This document shows positions 22,949 through 35,554 of a stretch of DNA of 64,000 bases, in pieces (position 1 is the stretch's first letter; each line of letters starts with the position of its first letter). The notes beneath the pieces were generated by a model. The model ran no database searches. It was given only the letters and a program-made list of their open reading frames with translations, and was not told the DNA's origin. The translations under genes and the position numbers were made by a program. Source of the stretch: Eudorina sp. 2006-703-Eu-15 (taxonomy: Eukaryota; Chlorophyta; Chlorophyceae; Chlamydomonadales; Volvocaceae). The DNA lies in NCBI GenBank assembly GCA_003117195.1, contig BDSI01000054.1, forward strand, positions 682,001 to 746,000, read 5' to 3'.

Positions 22949-24239
22949 AAGAGAACTGAGACGGTGTGTGTGTGTGCGTGTGTATGTGTGAAAGGAAACT
23001 GCCTGTGGGTGGGTGGCTGGGTGGGTGTGTTAGCCGGGGAGAGCCCGGGGGAGTGCGGGTGTGGGTCCCACGTCAGATGGGGTAGGGGAAGCAACGCTCG
23101 CTTGCCGTGGGGTCCAGACGCCACCATGGAAGGGGGGGTTCTCCAGATCCCCACAGCCCGCGGGTCACACGGGCCAAGCACTGTGAGCATTCGGTTGGGC
23201 GCTGTGGCGTCGGGGCCGGGGTGTGTGTGTGTGTCCATGGAGGCGCGCATGCGGGGAACTTGAGGGAAGGTGGTGGAAGCTGGTGGAAGTTGGTGGAAGC
23301 TGGTGGAAGCCGGGGGTGACGTCCATCTGAGGTCCGGGGTCATGTACATAGTGGATATCAAGTTGGGGTGGAGGGCGGGAATTCGAACGAATGGGACACG
23401 GCCCTCGTGCGCATCCATCAGGAGTTGAGGTCAGGCTGGGACGTGCTGGGAGGGAGGTGGGTCGGAGCACACGGAGGTGCACCTTCTTGCTGGCGACGAT
23501 TGTGGTGCGGGCTGCTGCGGGGGCTGGGCATCAGCTAGTGGTGGTGGTGGTGGTGGGCCTGCTGGAGCTGGCTGGGGGGGGGCCGAGTGCCGGGTGATGC
23601 CTGGTGATGTCCGGCGGCGGCGGTGCGGAGTGGGCCGCTTCCGGAATGTCCGACGTGACGCTGCGGGGCGGACTCGGCTGCTGTCCGCGGCCAAAGGGCA
23701 GAGTTCAAATGAAGACCACTCCGTGCAAGTGCAGGGGGCAGGCAATGCTGTTGTTTGTTTGACCAACGCAATGTGCAGTGGGCCCCAAATGCAACTTGAG
23801 GACTATAGTTTTCAGTCTCGCGACAGACGGTCGCTGTTTGCCTCTCGCACAAGCAGCTTTTCATGCACCCGCTACTGAGCGCTACTTTTGGTAACACCTG
23901 CTGTAACACGAAAGGAAACGTGCTGAAATAAAAACACAGAACATAATTATATCATAATTAGGTTTCCGATGACTCATTTGTATTCGAAGTTCACCAAACA
24001 TTATTCGCGGAGTACGGCGGCTCCGGAACATTGTCGGCGTTGAACGGTGCGCTTCCCGACACTTGGTCCATGGTAAGCTCCTGCCCACTGGTAAAACTTA
24101 TAGGATTTTACCTTCCGCGTTTCCAACTCGGCAGCGGACAATTCGGCCGGACGTACCAAACAACCTGCAACCTGCGTCGGAACCCATCAGCTATTAGGTC
24201 ATAGTTCCAGACAGCTCGACCTATCGAAACAAAATTTAA
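22949..24239. other. Intergenic region between PDK and TRM10
   Basis: Contains TG-rich microsatellites near 22960-23030, a short 'gctggtggaagttggtg' tandem at about 23262-23312, and an AT-rich block at about 23900-24010. That block is a reasonable promoter region for TRM10. No coding exon was supported. Confidence 0.6.
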
Positions 24240-27200
24240 ATGGCCGATTCGGCAGAGGAGGTTAAGCTGGAGGAAGGCGGACCGGACGAGGGCGGCGCTC
24301 CGGCTGCCGACGAGGAGGTGCAAGCAGAGCTGTACGGGGAGGGCGGAGAAGGGGACGGAGAGGAAGCGAGCGATGGCGCGGGCGACGACGCAGCGCAGGT
24401 GCGGCTTTGAACGAACGCGCTTGAGAGTACGGCATGCCTCGTGTGGAGTACGGTGCGTGTCACGACACGTACTGCGTAATCGTCCGTATCGTGTACCGAT
24501 TGGCCCTGCCGTACTTATCTCCTCCTCGACGTGCGACCTGCCGTACCGCGCTGGAAAGGCATGCTCAGAGATGGGGATTTCGCTGTCCTGCCGCCTGATG
24601 TACTCCTCCACGCGGGTTGTACTGCTCCATCCTGCCGGGCCGTGGTGCTCTCGCGGGAACTGAGACGCCGGGCCGAGATGCTGCTGCGCCGGCGGCCGCC
24701 GGATAGAGCCGCCGCACTGCCACCCGCCAGGGCGACGAGTGGCCGTGGCCCGTGTCTGAACCGCGCTGCGTCGCGCTGCGCCCTGCACGTCCTGTCTCGC
24801 GACATGCGGCTTGGGGTCGTCTCGCAGGGGGCCACGGCCCTGCGAGGGCGAGACCAGTGCGACAACGCAGATGTTCCAATTTCTATCACTCGATTAAAGC
24901 ATTTATAACGTATAGGTTTTCCGAGCTTGTGAGGAAAACCAAGGTTTTCTGCAATATACGACAGACGAGCGTCTGTGGTTCTGGAGCCGGGTGGCTCCTG
25001 TTGGGACGCAGAAGCGTCAGTGTTTGGTACTTTTCGGAGATCATCGTAGCGCTACGGGCTGGGCTGGCGTTGGACTTTTTGTTGCGGCTGTGTGTTGGCC
25101 GTTTGTGGCCGGTGCGTCCTCGCCCTTCTCCGGCCCTGCATTGTTTATTATCGCCCCGGTGGGGCTCTAGCGGTGTAATGGAGTCTTTGCAGAAAACCAC
25201 CTGAAAATCAAACCAACGCCGCAGGTGGGTATCGACTGGTTTGTTTCGAAAGCACACTTCCAATCCATGCAAGTCGTGCAACCGCGCGCCGACTGCGCCT
25301 GCAGGCGGACGGCCAGGGCGCAGGGGGCGGCGGCGGTGTCCCCGCCCCCGCCATGACCAAGAGCCAGATGAAGAAGCAGGCGAAGATTCAAAGGTGCGAC
25401 AGCGTGCGACACAGTACGGCACGTCCAGACGTGGTAGGGGTTGCCGGCAGCGGGGTTTGGACTTTGGAGGACGGGGACGGGGGCAGAAGGGCACGTGGGG
25501 AGGGGGGGAGAGGAGACCACACAGCCTTCTGCACACGGGCGGAGAGGGGAGGCTGGGGTGGGGTTCCACGACCGACCGAGGGGTGCCTCTGGTGGGGATC
25601 GATGAGCCAGGGATAAGCCAGAATCCGCCGCAGCTACGAAAATGCAGGGCTGCAGGGCATCGACAACAATGCCCACATACGACGAATGCTCATCCGCATG
25701 GAGATGCGCATTAGGTCACCAACACTTAGGGGCCGCGGTGCGTGTTAATATTGTTGCCGTTACGCTGCCGTGTGCGCTTACCGTATTTCGTGTGCGTGTG
25801 TGTGTGTGAACGCCGTGGGACGGCGGGGTGCTTGCCTGATCAGGATGCTCGCCAAGCGGTCCGAGGCCCGGCAGCGCGAGAAGGAGGCCAAGGCCGCTCG
25901 TCGGGCTGAGGCCTCGGAGCGCAAGGCCGCTGAGCTGGCCTCAATGACAGAGGAGCAGAAGGCGGAGCTCAAGAAGGAGAGCAAGGTGCGCTTATATACC
26001 CACCTATATATATATGTGGGGTGGGGGTGGAGGTTGGCGGTTGGGCCGTTGGGGGTTGGGGGTTGGACGGACGTTGGTGCGACCCGACGAGTGGGATGGG
26101 GGTCTATATACGCACACATATATATATGTATATTTATATGTATATATAAGAGTGGGGTGGGGGCGGAGGTTGGGGATTGGGCCGTTGGGGATTGGGCGGA
26201 GGTTGGTTTGGGGCCCGGCGGGGGACGGCTTGGGACGCGGGAGGGCGTGGACAAGGAGGCGATCGGGGGTTGGGGAACGAAGCGGGTTGGTGGGAGATGC
26301 TGGGGGCCGGTTTGGGGCCACACCGGGCCCAGCAGCGACCTCCCCCCAACAGACGGCGAGGGACCCGACCGGCTCCGCACCGCCGGGCAGGCAGCCATGA
26401 AATATCCCACCCGGACAGAGGAGCGGGCTGAGGACGGTGGCAGGTTAGCACCCCAAGGAGAGGTCCAGCTGGGCCATCATCCCGCGAACATGTAATCAAC
26501 ACCGTAGCTGCGATGGCCGCACATCATCATCACTGCGGGTCCCCGCCTGATCCCCGCCTGATCCCCGCCTGATCCCCGCCTGATCCCCGCCTGATCCCCG
26601 CCTGATCCCCGCCTGATCCCCGCCTGATCCCCGCCTGGCCCCCGATGCTGATGAGCTCAGGCCCGACTGGAGGCGCACCGTGAGGCTGAACGGCAGCTCA
26701 AGGAGCGGCTCAAACAGGTGCGGGTGTGTGGTCACGGAGGAGGTGCGGGGGTGTGTGGTCACGGAGGAAATGTGGGAGCGACGCTGGAGTTTGAGGTTTG
26801 AGGCAATCACGGCAGTATGGAGGAGGGGGCGCCTGGAAAGCGGATCTCGGCGCTTGCCATGGGATGGCATCGCAATCACATCCATGCTCCGAAACCCACC
26901 ACGCCGTCCTGCCCTCCCTCCCGCCCGCCCGCCCTCAGTCCATGGAGAGCGGCCCGCGAGTGGTTATCGACCTGGACTGGGAGTCCCGCATGACCCACAA
27001 CGACATGCGGCACCTGGTACAGCAGCTGGGGTTCTCCTACGCGGCCAACAAGCAGGTGGCCCGCCCCGTGCACATGATGCTCACCAGCTTCAAGGGCGGG
27101 GTGGCGGAGCTGGCCAACAAGATGATCTCGGGTGGGTGGGTCGGGTGGGTGGGTGGGGGTCGGGTCGAGGGAGGGCGCAGGGCGGGGTGCAGGAAGGGCG

Positions 27201-28441
27201 CAGGGCTGGTGCGGGGGGTGTCCCCATCCGGCGGGCCGCGGACCTACTTGCTCACTGACGTCGTGACCTGTGACCCGTTCGGCGCCTGTCTGCGAACCTT
27301 GGAAACCCGGACGCCACCAAATCCGGTCCCCACAACCCGCACCCTACGTCCCGACCCCGCAGGCATGGACAAGTGGTACACCACCCGCACCGAGCAGCAC
27401 TACGCGGAGCTGTTTGGCAGCCCCGAGGATAGGGCCCGTCTGGTGTACCTGACTGCGGACGCGCAGGACGAGCTGGACGAGCTGGACGAAAACAAGATCT
27501 ATATCATCGGGGGCCTTGTGGACCACAACAGGTACGTCGAGGGGAAAATAAGGGGGAATGGAAAAAAGGGGGAGGGAGAAAAATGGGGAGGGAAAAAAAG
27601 GGGGAGGGAGAAAAAGGGAGAGGGAGAAAAAGGGGTGAGGGAGAAAAAAGGGGAGGGAAGTCGGTGAATCGGGGCCCGGGGCTTTGACCTGGCCCGGGCT
27701 GTGACCTGACCCGGGCTGTGACCTGACCCGGGCTGTGACCTGACCCGGGCTGTGAGCCCCAACCACACGCCGCGCAGCTGCGATGTGTCTGCCAAAGTTC
27801 TATACACCCTATACACATTTGTTTTGGCGACGACATGCCCTGGCCCTGCCCTGCCCTGTCCTACCCTGCCATATCCCCGAAGGCACAAGGGCCTATGTGA
27901 GCAACAGGCCAGGGCCGCCGGCATCGCCACCGCGCGCCTGCCTATCCAGCGCCACATCCAGCTGGCCAGCCGTGCCGTACTAACCGTCAACCACGTGTTC
28001 CAGATCCTGGCGGAGTACTTCAACCGCCGCGACTGGGCGGCCTCCCTGGACTTCGTGCTGCCCAAGCGCAAGCGCGCTGAATACGCGCAGGAGGCGCAGC
28101 AGGGCCAGGGGCAGGACCAAAGGCAGCAGCACCAGCAGCACCAGCAGGGGAGAGGCGGGCGAAAGGGGCAGCATCAATCGCCGGGGCAGCCGCAGCAGAA
28201 AGGACCTGGAGGGGGACCGCCGCCCGTGGCGGAAGGAGGGACAGCAGCAGCGGCAGCGGCAGCGGCAGCAGCACCGGCCGCAGAGGCGGTCCCTGGCAAG
28301 GATGAGACGAAGGCGGTGGGCACCGCCGCGGAGGCGTCAGCCGCGGAGGAGGTGGCGGGGAAAATGGAAGTAGAGGGGGCTGAGCAGGGCGGGCGAGGGG
28401 CAAAACGGAAAGCCGAGGGCGAGGCGGGGGCAGACGAGTGA
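24240..28441 (+). CDS. TRM10: tRNA (guanine-9-N1)-methyltransferase TRM10
   Basis: SPOUT-fold, SAM-dependent enzyme that methylates N1 of guanine 9 in tRNA. Exons: 24240-24398, 25305-25393, 25844-25985, 26661-26717, 26939-27131, 27363-27531, 27883-28441; phases join, 455 residues. The N-terminus is acidic (residues 1-53), followed by a Lys/Arg/Glu coiled-coil-like region (about 70-149) as in other TRM10 proteins. The catalytic domain starts near 150: RVVIDLDWESRMTHNDMRHL, LTSFKGG, GMDKWYTTRTEQHYAELF, VYLTADAQDELDEL, then IYIIGGLVDHNR with the family's conserved Asp near 267. RLPIQRHIQLASRAVLTVNH and ILAEYFNRRDWAASLDFVLP close the fold. About 100 extra residues at the C-terminus are Gln/Ala/Gly-rich and presumably disordered. 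Confidence 0.95.
26538..26640. repeat. 11-bp tandem repeat in TRM10 intron 3
   Basis: About nine near-perfect copies of TGATCCCCGCC directly upstream of the exon-4 acceptor region. Confidence 0.95.
27540..27752. repeat. Purine-rich tract and 17-bp tandem repeat in TRM10 intron 6
   Basis: 27540-27662 is a G/A-only tract of 'ggggagggaaaaa' units. 27690-27752 has four copies of a 17-bp unit GGGCTGTGACCTGACCC. Confidence 0.9.
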
Positions 28442-30461
28442 TGATGGACTTGGCGCCCATTGCGACTTGGATCCGGGTTCCTTTGGGGAGAGGGGCAGGG
28501 GATCGTGTTGCCTGGTTGCGGTTGCGAAGTCCCGGTTTCCGGAGCAGCCTGCGAGGAGGGGAGGGAACTCTGATGGTGGCGAAACCGGATGGCCTCAGGC
28601 CGGGAAACTAGTCATGCAGTGGCATCTGTACATCCGTACATCCGTCGTACATCACTGCTGGACCGTCGGACCGCCGCTGCGGCGGGCGTCGCACGCGCGC
28701 ACGGATCTGCCCCCAAGTCCCGACATCGGCTGGAGGCGGCTGTACGATATGCGTTATCGTGTACGACATGCCGTGGCAAGCCTTGCACGAGTGCACACCA
28801 CGGACCACGCGAGCTGCCGGCTGCGTCCGGCCCGTCGGTCCGGGGGCTGAGATGCGGTCCGTGGGAGCCCTAGGTGGACGAGGTGCCCCGCGGGCGGCGC
28901 GAGGCGTCCGCACATGCCGCTGTCGCTGTCGCTGCGCCCGCGGCTGTGGGACGAGCGGCACCTGCCCATGCACAGCGCGGAGTATGTGGAGACTGAGGAC
29001 GAGGTGCCCCGAGGGTCGGTTGACTGAGGACCGGGAGGCGGTCCGGAGGAGGGGGCTACGGACCTACGGTCCTGTTACAGCGCGTCCTGGAAGGGGGTTT
29101 GTGCGCGGACCTGTTGTCCAGTTTTTCGGCTGGAGCTTCCGCACACACACACACACCCCGCCCCCCCGGATTGACATGGTCAAGTGCAAGGAAGGGTCGT
29201 GTCCGGATGCATGGTCGAGTGGAAATGCACCAGGCCGCAGTGTTTTTATCTGGAGGATGTCAAGTGTTGCCTTCCAGGTGCCCGGGGAGGGGGCGAGTAA
29301 TCGGAGCTGACCGGACGATGCTCTGTGCCGGGAGTGTCACGGCGGCGGCAGGGGCTCGACGAAGGAATGTCGTACGCCCTCGAATATTGAGGCTGCGGTA
29401 TGCCATCCATCCGGCAACGAGAAATCCCGCGCCGTAATTTGTACGATACCAAGTCCCCCTCTGTACGCGTCAGGTGGGCGAGGGGTGGACGTGAGTAAGG
29501 CTGTCTTGCATGTTTCAGGGGTAGGTGTGGCGGGTGGGTAGGTAGGCCGGCGGCGCAGGCGGGGTAACCCTAGCGGGTGGTACCCTAGAGGGTCCGGAGC
29601 GGGGAGGTACCGGTAGTCGAAGGAGGAGAGGCCGACCTTATTGTGGGGGCGCTCCAGGGGGCGCTGCAGCCTGAGGGGCGGGGTGAGGGCGGGCGGGATG
29701 GAGTTCCCGCAGCGCAGTCGAGCGTACCTTAGCTGACGGTGCTCCGGCGCGGCGAAGGCCCGTGGATGTTTCCCAACCGGCGCACTGCACGTGCCATCGG
29801 TTTGTCGTCGATCCCATTGTCTGGGATTACCCGGCGTCGACAAGACCACGCCACAAGCAGCCTGGTCGCAACCCCGCGACGGGCGGTGAGGTCCGCGTGA
29901 CTCGTGAAGTACGATGATGTAGTCGGATTGCGTCAGCTTTCAGCGACCAGGTTTGTATGGACAACGCCGACAACAGCGCCCGTGTGCAGGCGGCGCAACA
30001 TTTTCCTACCCTGCCGACGGTTACACTTTGTGTGTGTCGTAAGGCTCCGATTGTCGTAATCATGTCGCCCAGCGCTATCTTCTGGGTACACAAACGGCAA
30101 ACAGTAGCACTATTGTAGTACTTGTCACGCACACATGCTTGATAACGATATTTAATCCCTGAACGTACAAGCACCAACTACCTACCGCCTTACGCAAAAC
30201 CAAAGAACAGGACAGTCAGATAGTTCATAGCATATTGGACGTAGTGCGCGATATGGTGAAATATGGCTCTCGACTCCTTGAATTGTTACGCCTGTGTAAA
30301 GACGTTTAGTTGGAAAAGCGCGCCCTGAACCTGGCATGTAGACCCAGCCAATCCTGTCGATAATTTTACCCATTTCAGTCAGTCGACACGATCTCTAGGA
30401 CTGGACGGCAGGTTGGGAACGCGGCGGCTTGTGACTGAGCAGCTCTGGAGCCTGGGACAAG
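28442..30461. other. Intergenic region between TRM10 and the choline transporter
   Basis: Two kilobases without a supportable exon. Frames are short, mutually overlapping and have no family resemblance. It becomes AT-richer from about 29900 toward the transporter start, as expected of a promoter region. Confidence 0.6.
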
Positions 30462-33400
30462 ATGCCAGCCATGCCCAATGACACGGAGCCGCTATTATCG
30501 GCTTACCATTTCAACTACACGCAGCGGCCTCGGCGGGACAGGGCCTGGGCCCTTGCTTACTACCTTTTGCTCCTTTTGACGCTTGGTTGGGCGCTGATCA
30601 ACCTCATACTCAGGTATAATGTGCAACCATATAAATTAAGACGGTATGTGTTCATGTTGATGTTAAAAAATAGCAAGTTGTGAGACCCCGCCTTTCGTGG
30701 GTTGGGACCATCCTATCGGTCTCCCCACAACTCGCATGTGGCATAGAACATTGTTGTTGCCTTTCTTTTGGTCATGCGATTCTGATGTGATTTGTGAGGT
30801 ATCATGAACACCGTTCTTTGTGAGCAGGTCCGCAGCTGGAATAGTGGCGCTGGAATACGGTAGCCGAAGCACATGTGTGCAACAAATGTGATATTTTGGA
30901 CTGCGGTGGTGCGGTTTCCATTGTTAGTCACCAGCAGCGACTAACGTCCCACGTGGTCTCGGCAAAACTGCCTCCCAAAAGGTTTCCTTTTCGAACCTCC
31001 CCTGGACACGCAGAACATGAGATTCTGCAAGTCATAGATGTGTCTTTCGGGCAACATACCTACCACTGATAAGTACTGATGCACCGGCGTGCTTTAGCGA
31101 CAGCAAGAAAAATGCCTTGTTGCTGCTGCAGATCCTGCATGAAAAATCACAGGCAGCCTTAATTGGCCCTAAACCCTAAACCCCCCATCGCTCCCGACTC
31201 GTATCAACCCTCATATGACAGGCCCGAGCTCTTCACCATCCTCTCCTCGCCCAACTACCTCGACGACCCCAACCACTGTCCGATAACCCTCACAACCACC
31301 AACCCCACTGGCATCTCTGCGCTCCTCACTGCGGGCGTGGCGGCAGCGCGGGAAGCTGTCGCCCCAGTCACTCGCCGGCGAGCTGCCGCCGCCGACGACG
31401 CGGCGCATCTCCTTCGGCCCTCGGAACAGGCCCTCGCAGGCAGCCGGATAGACGAACCCCACCGCCTCCGAACTCTTCGGACAGCGCCCCGCTCGGGGCA
31501 TCACCAAGTCGTGTGGGATCATCCGGACGATGCGGATGTGGGTCAGATCCAAAAATCGGGTCAGGTCCCAGATCTGGATCTGGATGGTGTTGACCTGGTC
31601 TCGGAGCCGGATCTCGTGTCTCGTCAGCGCAGCAGCAACACGGACGACGGGCCCCTACCGCGAGTGGTGCTGGACTTTGGCGGACTGCTGTTGCTGATCA
31701 GTCTAGGGGCGGCGCTGGTGCTGACGATCTTGTTCGTGGTGGCGCTGCGGCACAGCCCCTGGGCGCTGGTGCTGTTGGCGTGTGTGCTGCAGGTCGGGGC
31801 GCCGCTCTCGTCGGCGGTGGTGGCGAGCAATTCAGGTGAGCGCTCGGGTAAGGGTGGGGCGTGGTGTCGCGAAGGCTTGTGAAAGGTTCGAAATATGTAT
31901 GCACGTGTGCGATGTTGTATCTGGGTTGGGGGGAGATGTGAGTGAGTCGGGCCCCAGGGCGGGTCGAAGCCCCGAGGGCTCAGAGGGAGGGCTCCGAGGT
32001 AAGGGCTCCGAGGGAGGGGCTCCAAGGACCCCCAGGACGAGTCGCGGTGTTGCCCGCACGAAGCCGCCCTCGTGCCTTACCCCGGGTGCCGCCCTCCTCG
32101 GCACCCGGGGAACACCCGTCACGGCACAGCCATGAGGGGCCGGGGATTCTTGTCTTGCACCTCCTACCCGTCCTACCCGTCCTTGCACCTCCTACCCGTC
32201 CTACCCGTCCTTGCACCTCCTACCCGTCCTACCCGTCCTACCCATCCTTGCACCTCCTACTCGTCCTACCCGTCCTACCCATCCTTGCACCTCCTACTCG
32301 TCCTACCCGTCCTTGCACCTCCTACCCGTCCTACCCGTCCTTGCACCTCCTACCCGTCCTTGGATGTCCCCAGCATCACCTGTGTTCTTCGGTCTGACCG
32401 CCAAGTGGGTGTCATCACATCGCCGGAGAACTGGGGATCCCGTTATACAGCCCACTCCTCACCGCGTCGCCGGACCTTTGCTCTGGCAGTCACAGCCCGG
32501 TTCATCGTTGCCTACCTGCTGCTGCCTGAACCCCCTCCCAGCACCGTGGTCCCCCTTCCTACCCCGCCTCTGGTCTCCCCCGGGCATCACCTTGCCTTCT
32601 TGCTTTTGCCCCCTTACCCGCCAAGGGGGCATCCGTACAGCTAAGAAATATGCCGACCATACGCCTCCTATACGGTCCCCTCCTCCGCGGGCGGTATGAA
32701 TGTGCCCATCAATTTCCTACACCCTCCTTCTCCCCACATGCCCCGCCGCGCAGGTAACAGCAGCTTGGCGCTGCTGCTGCTGCTCGCCGCCGCCGCCGTC
32801 GCCGTGTTCCTGTACTGCGGCCGCCACTCCCTCCGCCTCGCCGCCCGGCTGCTCGGCCTCGCCGCCGTCGCCCTGCGCGATAACCCCGCGCTCCTCGCCC
32901 TCGTGGCCGCCCTTAAGATGGCCCTCGCGGGCGCCACGGCGGTGCTGCTGGCGGCCGCGACGGTGGTGGGCGCCGCGGGGGAGGTAGTCCCCAACCCTCT
33001 GCGCCGCGGCAACCGCGAGTGCGCCACCCCGGCTGGCCAGCATGTGGCCTGCTGCGCGCTGGCGCCCTCGGCGGCGCTGCCCGCCTACCTGCCCGCCGCC
33101 GCCGTCACCCTGGCCTGGACCCTGCTGCTGCTGTTTGAGCTCAAGGTGTTTGTGGTCAGCGGTGTGGTGGCGCAGTGGTACTTCTCCCCCGCGGGGCACC
33201 TGGCGGGAGGCGCCGCCGGGGGCATGGCTCCCGGCGGCGGAGGAGCGGAGAGCGGCGTCGGGGGGTTGGTCGGAGGCGGAGGCGCAGGCGCAGGCGGCGG
33301 CGGGGCCGGGGGCAGGGGCGGAGATGGAGCGGGCGGGGGCGGGGGCCTTATGGGGCGGGACAGCGGGTACTCGTCGAGTCGGGCGCTGCTGGCGTCGCTG

Positions 33401-35504
33401 GGGCACGCGCTGGGGCCGTCGTTTGGGTCGCTGTGCGCGGCGAGTGGAGTGCTGGGGGCGACGTCCTTCCTACGCGGGATGGTGAACGGGTGAGTGTGTA
33501 TGCGTGCGTGCGTGCGTGCGTGCGTGAGAGGATGGGGGGCTTGCGTGCGGGGGGGGGGGTGAGTGTCTGCGTGCGTGAGAGGATGGGGGGCTTGCGGGGA
33601 GGGAGGGGTGGAGGGAATCGGGTTTTGGGGCAGGGAGGGGTCATGAGGGAGGAAGGGGTGAGAGCATGGGTGGGTAGGTGGGCAGGTGGGGTGAAGGGTT
33701 TAGGTGCGTGGTGAGTGGTTCAGGCCCACTGTCAAACGGGGGGGGAGGTTATGGGAAGTGCGCTGACTGCCAGAGCAAGGAGAGGGGTAAGCGAGCCCCC
33801 CGCCAGTTCACCAAACCCTATCCCTCTTCACTGGCACAGCACCTCTGAGGCGGGCGTATCTGTTCCACCAGTTGCCTTGCTGCCGCCCCTTCTCTCCGCG
33901 CCCCGCCTCTGACCCTTTGACCCCCGCCTATGATTCCGCCTCTGACCCTTTGACCCCCCGCCTATGCTTCCGCCTCTGAACCTTTGACCCCCCGCCTATG
34001 ATTCCGCCTCTGAACCTTTGACCCCCGCCTATGATTCCGCCTCTGACCCCGCCCCCTGCCGCCGCTTCTCTGTCCCTCGCGCCCGCCCACCCGCCGCCCG
34101 CCCGCCCGCCCACCCGCCCGCCCACCCGCCCGCCTACCCGCCCGCCCAGCATCATGGACCGCACCCGCCGTCACCAGACGTCCAAGTTGGGCCCCGGCTC
34201 CTCCTGCGCCTCCTGGGTGCTGTCCTGCGCGGCGGGGGCGCTGGGCTGCTGCTGCTGCTGCCTGGCGGCCCTCCTGGAGCAGCTGACCAAGTACGCCACC
34301 GTGCAGATGTCCATGAGCGGTCTGGGCTTCTGGAAGGCCTCACAGGAGGCGGTGGCGCTGCTGAGGAGGAATTTCATGGACGCCTACAACATGTGGTAAA
34401 TGCGGAGGGGAATGCAGGAAATTGGTAGACATGTGCAAACTGCGCTGCTGCCAGAGCAAAGCAAGTGTAGCAATGAAAACGCTGCCCACATCGGGGCGAG
34501 AGGGGGGTGGGTGATAACGAACATGCTGCCCGTCGGCACCGCATCCCACCGCATCCCACTCTACCCTCCCCAACCCAATACCCAGAATGTTTCTATGCAT
34601 ATTTCTATTCCCTACCCAACCAGCCTAACCTGGTTCCTTGTACACCCACCCCTAACCCAGGTGGTACCTGCCCATGATCCTGCACTGTGCCGCCGCCGCA
34701 TTTGCTGCTGCCTGGGGCTACGCGGCGTACTGGCTGGCCCGCCAGTGCTGGGCGCCCTTCACGCCCACAGCGCCCCTCAGCGCCGCCGCCGCCGCCACCC
34801 TGGGCGCCATGGCCGCCGCCACCGCCGAGCTCGTCCTTGCCTTCGTGTGTGCCGTACTCATCAACATCACGGACGCGCTGTTCATTTGCTTCGTACTGGA
34901 TCGTGACACCGCCGCCGTCACGTGGTACGACCTCCACTGCATCTTTGCGGCGCTGCCGTGCTGCGTCGCCGCCCGTACGGCAGCGGAGGCGCATTACGCC
35001 GCCCATCACGGCGGCGGCGCCATCGGCGGCCCTCTCGGCGGCGGGAGCTACGGTGCCGTACCACCGCCGTCTTACTACTACTACATGCCGCCGGCGCCTG
35101 TGTACGGCGGGACGTACACGTCGTACGGGAGTTACCAGCCGCCGACGACGTCAGCGCCGGGCGGCGGCGCGGGAGCGCCGCTGGGAGGCCATCTGCTGGG
35201 CTACAGCCAGCCGCAGCCGCAGCGACCGCAGTACGGCGGCGCCGGCGGCGGTGTCGGTGGCGGCGGGTTCTGGGGCTGGCTTCGGAGCCCCGGTAGCTCG
35301 AGTTCGGGGATGTACGGCATGCCCGTGGGCGCAGGCAGTAGGTACCGCAATGACCGGCCGCAGTATCCGCCGCCGGCTGTGCTGTCTCCGCCGTACTCGG
35401 ATCAGCGGTTTCCCATCCTGGGGGCGTCGCCCCTGGGCGCCCCGCCACCGCCACCACCGGCCCCGTTCTTCGGCTCCCCGGTGCTGCCGCCCCGGCCGAC
35501 GTGA
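30462..35504 (+). CDS. Choline transporter-like protein (CTL/SLC44/PNS1 family)
   Basis: Multi-pass membrane protein of the family that carries choline or related cations at the plasma membrane or organelles. Exons: 30462-30613, 31222-31835, 32754-33489, 34150-34395, 34661-35504; up to 863 residues. TM1 is WALAYYLLLLLTLGWALINL (about 29-49). The loop RPELFTILSSPNYLDDPNHC is followed by two TM segments before 31835, several in exon 3 (LALLLLLAAAAVAVFLYCGR, ALKMALAGATAVLLAAATVV, LAWTLLLLFELKVFVVSGVV). The family motif VVAQWYF and GPSFGSLCAASGVLG lie in exon 3. Exon 5 adds WYLPMILHCAAAAF, AELVLAFVCAVLINITDALF and FVLDRDTAA. The C-terminal about 200 residues are Pro/Gly/Tyr-rich. A 90-nt in-frame stretch (31538-31627, GTGGGT...CAG) may be an unrecognised intron. 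The substrate is inferred from family only. Confidence 0.9.
32158..32352. repeat. Minisatellite in CTL intron 2
   Basis: Imperfect tandem of CTCCTACCCGTCCTACCCGT followed by CCTTGCAC units, about 195 bp, inside the 31836-32753 intron. Confidence 0.95.
32697..32722 (+). repeat. Intronic TIR element, right-end copy (family 1)
   Basis: TGAATGTGCCCATCAATTTC then CTACACC, 31 nt before the acceptor at 32753. A separated 'CTTTGCTCTGGCAG' remnant at 32472-32485 is the inner part of the same end. Confidence 0.6.
33905..34050. repeat. About 32-bp tandem repeat in CTL intron 3
   Basis: Roughly four copies of a unit containing CTTTGACCCCCGCCTATGAT and TCCGCCTCTGA, followed by CCGCCCGC-type sequence up to the acceptor at 34149. 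Confidence 0.9.
34414..34470 (+). repeat. Intronic TIR element, left-end copy (family 1)
   Basis: GGAAATTGGTAGACATGTGC then AAACTGCGCTGCTGCCAGAG and CAAAG, starting about 20 nt after the CTL exon-4 donor at 34396. The 265-nt intron has no clear right end. Confidence 0.8.
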
Positions 35505-35549
35505 TCCATCCGTGCAATCCCCCCTCGGTGCGTGCGTGTGTCTGCAATG

Positions 35550-35554
35550 TGTAA
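35550..35554 (+). terminator. Putative TGTAA polyadenylation signal of the CTL gene
   Basis: TGTAA 46 nt after the CTL stop codon. The close spacing would give a very short 3' UTR. Confidence 0.5.

Noticed and set aside
26538..26640. CRISPR-like array
   Set aside because: Units are contiguous with no spacers and lie in a nuclear intron; it is a minisatellite.
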